DNA from: Rhabdophis nuchalis
Lineage: Eukaryota > Chordata > Lepidosauria > Squamata > Natricidae
NCBI GenBank assembly: GCA_039707465.1
Contig: CM077648.1
Location: forward strand, 74,580,119-74,644,118
Length of the DNA stretch: 64,000 nucleotides
Direction of reading: 5' to 3'
Below are positions 56,820-64,000 of this stretch, piece by piece (position 1 is the stretch's first letter; each line of letters begins with the position of its first letter). The position numbers were made by a program, and so were the translations under genes. Under the pieces are notes generated by a model. It ran no database searches. It had not been told where the DNA came from and saw only the letters and a list, made by a program, of their open reading frames with translations.

Positions 56820-57718
56820 TCAATCCTGGAGCGAGGAGCATGCGTAGTCCGCTAAATGGGCGGGGCGGCGTCGGATCCGCCCAGACCGCCTCAGTTGCTG
56901 TGGAGAACCCGACGAGGTGAGTCGCTCCTGTGGAAGCTCCTCCCTTCGGGGAGTGGAGCTCCAGGCGGTGACGTCAGAGGGGCCTAGCCGAAGAGGCGGA
57001 GCCGTCTGGACCGGTGAGTTGGGGCGAGGGGGCGTGGCGACTGGGGCATAGACAGTTGGTGTGTGCCGGTTGGTTGCAGCGGTGTAGGGCGGGCCTTTAG
57101 GCGCAAGGGCCTGCGCGTCCCTGGCGGCTTGAGCCAAATGTTGGAGTGTTTGCCGGAAGGCGGCGTCCGAGTCAGGGAGGCCTGAACACGCGAAGGCCCC
57201 AAGCGGTCGTTGCGGTGGTGTGGAAAAGTTTCCGAATGGCCCAACCGGGGCAACTGGGCAGTGTGGTTCCGGCGCCTGGGGTGGTGGTGGCGGCAGGCGG
57301 CGCCTTAGCTGATCCAAGTGGCGCCGCCACTCGGATCCGTCCTGGAGGCTGAGCCTGAAAGAGCAGGGACCCGTTAGCTCAGTGACGGTGGCCGGAACCC
57401 ACTTAGGTTCCCCAGCGTAGTTACGGGCGTACACCGGGTCCCCGGGTTGGAACAGGCGGGGAGGGGGGGCCCCCAGGTTGCAAGGCTGCACCTTATTGAA
57501 TGATGGGTGCAGCCTGTCCAAGGTGGTCCGCAGGCGGCGGCCCATCAAGAGCTCGGCGGGGCTTTTCCGGGTGGCCGGGCAAGGGGTGGAGTGCTGACCT
57601 AACAGGTAAGCAGCCACCCTTGCCGGCCAGTCCCCCTTGGTCATCCTCCCCAGGGCCTCCTTGGCCGAGTGGACGGCCCTCTCCGCCCGACCATTGGAGG
57701 CAGGATGATAAAAGGGGC
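56820..57718 (-). pseudogene. Gypsy integrase C-terminal remnant
   Basis: On the minus strand the frame reads RPFYHPASNGRAERAVHSAKEAL, the region holding the catalytic E of integrase, then LLMGRRLRT and a C-terminal part (PGDPVYARNY.., WVPATVTEL, RSGRIRRRP). The two catalytic D residues, zinc finger and all upstream domains are lost. The open frame runs on into the partial LTR up to 57830, but the apparent start codon there is inside the LTR and is not the native start. There is no chromodomain. Confidence 0.9.
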
Positions 57719-57834
57719 GTCTGGTGGTTAGCCAGCTTGCTACAGCCTGTCTCCATGGCTTCAAGCGGCAGCCTGGAAGACCTGCGGCCGGTCGTAAGTC
57801 GAGACCGGTCGCAGGTCGAGGACATAACAATATA

Positions 57835-58181
57835 GCTAACTAAATCTACCACAATGCAAAACATTCTTAACTAACAAGTTACAGTACATTGTTATTAAGA
57901 CTGTTTGAGACAAAGGTCATCATCTGGAGGATTTTAATTGCTACGGCACAGAACACAGCAACATTATAGCACGGTTTGTATCTGCAAGCAGGAGGGGGGA
58001 ATATTAAATTACCCTATGTGCCATGGATTTTTATACAGTATTGTGAGTGGGTGACTCGTGCAAATGCCTATGAGGCACAGGTACTGGAGGAACTTGTGCT
58101 CTGTTGTTTCTATATGCCAAGAGTCACAGGGAATTATATTTAATATATAGATCAAAGTTTAATTATTGAGATTAAGACACA
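57835..58181. other. AT-rich DNA without recognisable genes
   Basis: Nothing supportable found. Confidence 0.5.
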
Positions 58182-58183
58182 TA

Positions 58184-59215
58184 CCGTATTTTTCGGAGTA
58201 TAAGACGCACCTTTTTTCCTCTAAAAAGAGGCTTAAAATCTGGGTGCGTCTTATACATCGAATACAGCATTTTTTGCCTCCTGAAACCCCGCCCCCTTCA
58301 CCAAAATGGCCATGCTCATACCCTTATGGAGGCTTCCAGAGATCTCCTGGGGGCTGGGGAGGGCAGAAATGAGCAAAAAACAGGGCATTTTCCCCCCCCC
58401 CAACCCCCAGCAGCACTCTATAAGCCTCCATAAGGCTATGCATGCAATATTTTTGACCCCCAAAAGCCCATTTTTGCAATAAATATGCCGGGGTTTTTTG
58501 CTCATTTTTGACCCCCCCCCCCAGGAACACTCTGTAAGCTCCCCCCCAAGGCTAGTCATGCCTTTTATTTGAAAAAAAAATAAAATTTGGGGGAGGTTTG
58601 CAAAATGCAAAAAGGATTTTTTTCCCCCTTTCGGAAAGCTGTTTAGTTAGAGTGATTGATGAGAATTACGTTGGTCAAGTACTGTGCCTGCAGAAACAAA
58701 GATTTGTTCCAAAGGTGGTCAGTGATTTCCTTCTCCAGCACATGGTAAATACACCTGGAAACATCTATCTACCTACCTACCTACCTACTCTCTTTCTCTC
58801 TCTCTCTCTACCTATCTACTGTACTTCTCTCTCTCTCTCTATTTCTCTCTCCCTATCCCTCTACCTACCTATCTACACACTCTCTCTTCCTACCTATCTA
58901 CTGTATTTCTCTCCCCCCTCTATATACCTACCTACTCTCTCTCCCTATCTATCTACTGTCTTTCTCTCTCTCTCTCTCTTTCTCTCTCCCTATCCCTCTA
59001 CCTACCTACCTACCTACTCTCTCTCTCCCTGTCTACCTACTGTATTCCTCTCTCTCTATCCCTCTATCTGCCTACCTACCTTCTCTCTCTCTCTCTCTCT
59101 CTCTCTTTCCCTCTCTCTCCCTCTATCTACCTACCTACTTTTTTAAAAAAAAAAATGCCTTAAAAACCTGGGTGCGTCTTATACTCCGGTGCATCTTATA
59201 CTGCGAAAAATGCGG
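58184..59215. mobile_element. TA-flanked DNA element carrying a CT-rich block, 1.03 kb
   Basis: It starts CCGTATTTTTCGGAGTATAAG and ends with the complement of CCGCATTTTTCGCAGTATAAG, with TA on both sides. It shares with 11453-12558 (opposite orientation) a unique-sequence segment (tcagtgatttccttctccagcac) and a long (CTAC/CTCT/TATC) block at 58762-59143. No transposase. Open frames such as 58598-59146 read the simple repeat only. Confidence 0.82.
58762..59143. repeat. (CTAC/CTCT)n imperfect tandem block
   Basis: Alternating ctacctac, ctctctct and tctactgtattt units, the complement of the 11522-11992 block in the sister element. Confidence 0.92.
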
Positions 59216-61558
59216 TATTCACTTCATGTCCAATCCTAACACAAATAGAATCATTAGTTTTATTCATTCATTTGTATTAGTTTTATACAAATTCATTTAT
59301 CATTTTAGTGAGTGATAGCATGGCAAAGCTCTTGGTTTAAAATTTAATGTAAAGCATTATTCAAGGCATACTCGCTTCCTATTACTGTTATTGTAACAGA
59401 CTAAACAATATGATTCTTTGATCTTATCCATAGGCATCCACAGGGGGTTAAATGGGGATTAGTGATGTTACATACATTACATGTTATTATTCAAATAATG
59501 TGAATTATTCACCTGTGTGAACTGGTGATATTCAGACAACAATGTTATGAGTGCAAAATCTTTTTGACATTATCATGTCTTCTGAATGCCTATCATCTCA
59601 TCTATAATACAAATCAAGGATGTGGCTGTGTCATTGAATAATTTATTTAATTAGCTTCTACAAACATATTTTACCTAGCATCCTATTGACATAATAAATA
59701 TTGTAGATTTCATATAATAGAATTATCTCACAATGAAACATCTATGAATACATCTATGAATGCTATGAATTTTGAATGAAAGCCATTTTTAAACTGAGTT
59801 GTTTCAGCCCAAGTTTAATGGAGGATATATTTCAAGAAAATCTGCAGCAACGTTACGTACAGTACATTTTAAGGATATATATATAGAGATACATAACACT
59901 AAATCATAATTTATAATTCATAACTGTAGGATATAATTAGATGAATTTCCCAGTTCTGTTTGCCAGCAGACTGATTCCCCTCTGCTACACGATCCAGGAA
60001 TCATACTGCTGGTGTTTTCTCAACAGCAACATTATATGACCTATTAAAAAGTGTGTGCCTATTTTGTAAATGCTAGAAACCTAATGCTCACTGAGAAGAC
60101 AAATATTCGTCTAAGCTATGTGGCATATGGTGGCTCTCATGAATGAATATTGCTCAGAGAGAGAGGGGGGAGAAAAATCCACTCGTTTGGAAAATAAATT
60201 AGTTATGGAAATTGCATTGCTAGAACCTTTTTCTTGATAACCTACATACTTTATTAATTGCAGAAAACATCGTGTTTAAATCATAGGAAGAAATTACTGA
60301 TGCAACCACATTAACCCTCCACCTTCACCTTCCAGAAACAAACTTTCTTCCACTAAAAAACAAAACATGCTCCAAAATACATGTAGATTGTCATCCAAAA
60401 GCATGACTTAAAATAACAACATGGCAATCCCCTTCCATACCATTGTCAAAAACTGTATGGAAATGTACATGAAATGTCTAGGAATTGAGCTTGATTTGAG
60501 GAAGAGCTGCAGTTACCTTTATCAGCAATAGAAACCCACAGTGGTAGATGAATGTAAATCTTTCCAACAGAAAAACAATTAGAGGTAACATGCACTGAAG
60601 GCGAGAGAGTCAAAGAATAATCTGAATGAATGCACCGTAAAGAAGAGATGGGATGAAAGGAGCTTACAGAATTATGGAATGGCACTGAATTTGGGTTAAT
60701 AGGTCACCAGGCCCTTGGGGGCAAGCAAGCTAGATCTCCCTATGAAAAATTAATTTTCCCCATAGTAACCAAGCATTTTGCTTTTATTGGACTATTAGTG
60801 CATGCAGTAAAATGGCATGGCCATGTTTAGTGTATTTATACCCAATCTCTAAACACATATACTATTTTAAAGATTTAAAATGCAAAACTCATCTGAATAT
60901 GGGAATCATCATCTTTGGGTTTGCAGCAATTAGCTATCACAATCCTGAATTCCCCCTCTGATGCCATCTTTTTCTACTGACCACTTTCCAGAAACCAACA
61001 CATTACATTTCTACTATAAAATACTAACCTACAGTATATATTCCATTCATTTTGAGTAGGATTTATTCTCAGGTAAGTGCAGTTTTAAAATTGGCAAGAA
61101 TAAGCAAACCATTGGTAAACGGCACTGGTAGACATACCATTCAAATGCTGGAGCAATTGTACTGTAGAATCTAGATAAGCAAACGAGCAGATATTTGGAA
61201 AGAATTTAAATAACACTATATAACATTTTAGCATCTGAGCCTTATGAAAGAAAACCTAAATATACTGTATATTATTGGTAGATGGTATGGTTCAGATGTC
61301 CCTGTGATCCCTTAAGATTTTTCTGCCTCCAATTTTTGGCTTTCACTGCTTCCTGGCTAAACCCACAGAGGCTCTTTCAGATTCAATAGCTGAAGAAGAT
61401 CGATTTAAAATGCTAATCTTCAGGCTGCCAGTGGCAGAAGTACTTCACAGTGCAGTTTCCAAAAGAAAACATCTTGTTTTCCTGAAGGCTAGAAAGCCTC
61501 AGTCTTCCTAAACTGCTCTTTTCACACTCCTGGGCACAGGGACACCCTCATGCTAGGG
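59216..61558. other. AT-rich DNA without recognisable genes
   Basis: Nothing supportable found in 2.3 kb beyond short chance open frames. Confidence 0.55.
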
Positions 61559-61664
61559 CAGGGGTCTCCAACCTTTGCAACTTTAAGTCTGAAGGAGAAC
61601 TGGCTGGAGAACTCTGGGAGCTGAAGTCCTTCAGACTTAAAGTTGCAAAGGTTGGAGACCCCTG
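61559..61664. mobile_element. Palindromic hAT-type MITE, shortened, 106 bp
   Basis: It has the CAGGGGTCTCCAACC ends but lacks about 30 bp around the left inner arm and core (gaaggagaactggctggag). The flanks tgctaggg / tgcagctaggg suggest a TSD disturbed by a small insertion. Confidence 0.88.
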
Positions 61665-61779
61665 TGCAGCTAGGGAACCGATGTGATCTGCGCGGTTCCT
61701 TGGGCCAACCCTCCAACAGATCTTCCCTCTTTGGAAAGCTGCATGAACTGAACTTGCAAGCGGTATTTTGAGGCATGGC

Positions 61780-62790
61780 CTGATTTCCCGGGCAGACTGG
61801 CAAGGGGAGCTCTTCGCCAGCCTCTCTGCCCGCCGCCCACGGGCCAGCTGCTGCGGCGTTGTTCCAAGCGGCTTCTGACCCTGGTGCTGAAACCTAGAAA
61901 CCCGACCGAGGAAGAAGCCCCGAGGCTCCGCCGCGCACTCCGAACAAAGCGGGAATTGGGAGCCTTTTTGGGGGGGGGGGGGGCAGGGAGAAACCCAGGC
62001 TTGCGCCTGCGGGGAAAGGAGCGCTGATTTGATGAAGGGAGCGCGACGGGAGGGCAGCCGTGGCCCCGGAGCCCAGCAGTAACGCCGGCCAGAGATTGCC
62101 CCCTCCCAAGCCCCCCTTGAAGGCGAAGGAGCCGATCAAAGGGGGGGAATCGGGCGTTCCGCACCGATGGGTGCACCGCCCTCCCCAACTGTCCACATCA
62201 ACCACCGGGACGACCATCCCGCCTGCAGAGACCCCCACCCCCACATCGGGCCCCGGGAACCACAAGGGCTTGAAGGGGTCGCGTGAAGTTGGCTCCTCTG
62301 GCAAGCGAGCAGAGGGCGATCCTCTTGCCTTCCATCCCCGCGAGGGCTGGAAGAGCGGCGGTCCCCACCCGTTGCTCTCGGCCGTCGCCAGCCCGGATGG
62401 TTTCGCAGTGCCCCCCCCTCCCACCTTACCTGCCGCCTGGAGATGAAGCCAGAGGAAGAGAAGGGAGGCTGCCCGTGTCCTCCACATGGTGCCTCCGTGC
62501 AGCTGGGAGAGCATCGCCGCGGCTCCCGCTGGCCGCCAGCGATGCCAGGCTAGGCTTCTGCTCAAGGCTTTCCTCCTTCCTGGTGAATGAGCATGCTTGG
62601 GAAGTCCACGCAGATGCAGTAAGGGCCGCGAGGCTGCTGCCCTCTCCTGGCTCAGGGATTCGCCAGGCAGGCCCTGGGAAAGCAGCCAGGGAGCCCTCCG
62701 AAGGAACGGTTGGGCGAGGGAAGCGCAGAGCGGCCGAATTGGGGTCAAGAAGAGCGAGACAAATCCAGGAAAGGAAATTGGTGGAAGAAA
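61780..62790. promoter_or_regulatory. CpG island / probable promoter region
   Basis: A GC-rich block with many CpG dinucleotides (for example cgccgcgcactccg, cgccgcggctcccgc) stands out from the surrounding AT-rich DNA and has no transposon ends. It surrounds the putative first exon and would be the promoter of a leftward-transcribed gene. G-tracts at 61971-61983 and runs of C near 62410 are also present. The exact transcription start cannot be read. Confidence 0.7.
62430..62514 (-). CDS. Putative first coding exon encoding a signal peptide (gene unidentified)
   Basis: On the minus strand two in-frame ATGs (62514 and 62487) open a frame that ends at a perfect donor CAG|GTAAGG (GT at 62429-62428). 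From the second ATG the peptide is MWRTRAASLLFLWLHLQAA plus one base: a basic start, a hydrophobic core and a small-residue end, typical of a signal peptide. The exon stops in phase 1, the usual phase after signal-peptide exons of secreted and cell-surface proteins. The second ATG has ACC before it (better context). The rest of the gene would lie to the left, beyond this window. A large first intron would fit a neuronal adhesion or receptor gene, but I cannot name it. The longer frame to 61894 runs past the donor and is probably not translated. Confidence 0.55.
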
Positions 62791-62852
62791 GGAAGGAGCG
62801 GAGAGCAGCCTTCCTCAAGCTGGGGGTGGGGGGTAGGGGGGTGTCCTTCAAA

Positions 62853-62972
62853 TGGGTTGGACTTCAACTCCCATGGCCCCATCATCCAGCAATGCAATGG
62901 GGGATTATGGGAGTTGAAATCCAATTCTCCAGACCGAAATCCAATTCTCCAATCCGATTCACCAGACTGAGA
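62853..62972. repeat. Short palindromic hAT-like scrap and 20-bp tandem duplication
   Basis: ggacttcaactcccatgg and ggattatgggagttgaaatcc form imperfect arms like those of the palindromic MITEs. Next to it aaatccaattctccaRaccg occurs twice in tandem (62915-62955). No ends are preserved. Confidence 0.55.
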
Positions 62973-63423
62973 AGACTAGCCTGGAGATATTCTAAGTCAA
63001 CTGCTACAGCTGATTCATTCCCCCTTGTTTTGCCCCCTTTCCTGATGAGCTCTTAAGGGATCTTACAGGTCAATAGGTTATACATAATTTAAGAGAGTGA
63101 AACAGTTTGAAACAATTCACACAACAGCTGTCCTAATGCCTTGAACTCATCAGAAAAGAAGGAATGCTCAGAGGCAGGCATCACCTGGCACTGCTCATTA
63201 CTTTATACAAATTGCTGCTTTAACTTAGTCCACCGCATAGTTCATTTTAAACCCACAATTTATTTTCACAACTCAAGTTCTGAAAATGATAGGTAGCTAG
63301 TTCAACACTCTGAAATTAACGCAAAGTATGCTCTTTAAAAGCAAATTGTAGAAGCAAGTGTGTGTGTCAGGATAAACTAATCAGTTACATTTCTTGGCAC
63401 ACTAGAGCCTTTTCTGGTTAAGA
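62973..63423. other. DNA upstream of the CpG island without recognisable genes
   Basis: Nothing supportable found. Confidence 0.5.
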
Positions 63424-63431
63424 CCCTAGCC

Positions 63432-63790
63432 CAGTGATGGCTAACCTTTTTTGGCTTGTGTGGGGGGAGTGCAGGGGGGTCATGCATGGGCGTGCCACAC
63501 TCATAATGCTATGTGCGCAACCCCCTGCTTTTTTGGCATGTTTTTTTCGCCCTCCCCAGGCTCCAGAGGCTTTCTAGGAGCCTGGGGAGGGTGAAAACAG
63601 CCTCCCCCCACCTCCTGAGGCTTCAGGAGCTTCCCTGAAGCCTCCAGAGGGCAAAAAACGGCCTCAGAAGGCCTAAATCAGCTGGCCAGTGCACACATGT
63701 GCGCTGGAGCTGACGGCAACGCCTTGCGTGCCCTAAGAAATGGTTCCGTGTGCCACCTGTGGCACCTGTGCCATAGGTTCGCCATCACGG
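63432..63790. mobile_element. hAT-type non-autonomous element, 359 bp
   Basis: It starts cagtgatggctaacc and ends ggttcgccatcacgg. The perfect 8-bp duplication ccctagcc flanks it (63424-63431, 63791-63798). The interior shares ccccaggctccagaggc and cttcaggagcttccctgaagcctcc with the 42426 copy. Confidence 0.93.
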
Positions 63791-64000
63791 CCCTAGCCCA
63801 TTTCCTTAATGGGATTTTGGTTTCACTTGGGTTCAATCCAGACAGTCAAGAAAGTCTTTTGCTTCCATAAGCCTTTGGCTAAAGCTTAACGTTTCTCATA
63901 GAGGCCTAGCTTCATTAGTTCTCCAATCTGAGTATCAATCTACCTGTATTAAAGCTCAGATCTAACCTTTGAAATCTGGATTTCTCTCCTTGTTCTCAAG

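Larger units (their letters stand above)
56441..57829 (-). mobile_element. Internally deleted Ty3/gypsy element
   Basis: The 339-bp LTR 56441-56779 (TGTTAAGTTC..GACATAACA) is followed on the minus-strand upstream side by a perfect purine tract (56780-56794 complement, GAGGGGGGAAAGGGG) directly abutting the LTR. A second, partial LTR copy (57718-57829) lies at the other end. The perfect 5-bp duplication atata (56436-56440, 57830-57834) shows that both outer ends are original. Everything from inside the 5' LTR through gag, protease, RT and most of integrase is missing. It is unrelated in sequence to the chromovirus at 45693. Confidence 0.93.

Noticed and set aside
56441..57829. Endogenous retrovirus with env
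   Set aside because: No env or retroviral gag. The integrase C-terminal remnant and LTR features fit a deleted gypsy-type element.
57718..57830. Apparent start codon of the gypsy integrase remnant
   Set aside because: It lies in the partial LTR, so it is a product of the deletion and not a native start.
58598..59146. 182-codon plus-strand open frame
   Set aside because: Mostly the CT-rich repeat block of the TA-flanked element.
61894..62748. 284-codon minus-strand open frame as one protein
   Set aside because: It runs through a perfect splice donor into GC-rich sequence. Only the short leader part looks like coding sequence.
62283..63056. 257-codon plus-strand open frame in the CpG island
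   Set aside because: High GC removes stop codons on both strands. There is no domain, and composition alone explains it.

Overview
This is a vertebrate nuclear DNA window, almost certainly from a squamate reptile (snake or lizard; I cannot decide which). The evidence is the mix of repeats: CR1/L2-type LINEs with the GCCGCCCTG...AGGGCGG 3' hairpin, a BovB 3' end, a reptile tRNA-derived SINE, a Helitron-like element, an intact chromodomain Ty3/gypsy element, and many short hAT and Tc1/mariner-type elements with clear target-site duplications (TSDs). No bacterial, phage, plasmid or CRISPR feature is present, and I find no rRNA or functional tRNA gene.

The only likely host coding sequence is at the far right. 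A CpG-rich block at about 61.8-62.8 kb holds, on the minus strand, one short exon encoding an N-terminal signal peptide and ending in a consensus CAG|GTAAGG donor in phase 1. If that exon is real, transcription runs leftward and most or all of positions 1-62,429 is its first intron. That would explain why more than 60 kb holds only transposons and AT-rich DNA. I could not name the gene.

Layout: 0-5 kb has hAT scraps, a Tc1/mariner-type MITE and a LINE tail interrupted by a LINE derivative with no ORF. 5-9 kb is mostly plain AT-rich DNA with one large inverted repeat. 8.6-13 kb has LINE 3' ends, a compound microsatellite, a palindromic hAT MITE, a 1.1-kb TA-flanked element carrying simple repeats and a 305-bp hAT element. 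14-18.2 kb has two truncated CR1/L2-type LINEs (minus, then plus) with a BovB 3' end between them. 18.6-19.7 kb is a hAT element with MER1/Charlie-like ends. 22.3-24.1 kb has a Helitron-like element and two hAT elements. 25.1-28.3 kb is a nearly intact LINE. 28-35 kb has palindromic MITEs, a second MER1-like hAT, an R4/Dong-like LINE relic and a foldback repeat. 35-38.8 kb is a LINE nested inside a hAT element. 40.8-43.1 kb has three more hAT elements. 45.7-51.4 kb is a complete gypsy chromovirus with identical LTRs and an open 1604-codon gag-pol. 52.7-59.2 kb has MITEs, a SINE, a LINE tail with a (GATA)n tract, a deleted gypsy copy and the second TA-flanked repeat-carrying element. 61.5-63.8 kb has a MITE, the CpG island with the exon, and a last hAT element.

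The window therefore reads mainly as a record of mobile elements of different ages. The chromovirus and one LINE look young. The most informative items are the chromovirus and its predicted self-priming structure, the two nested insertions, and the dense set of palindromic hAT MITEs.
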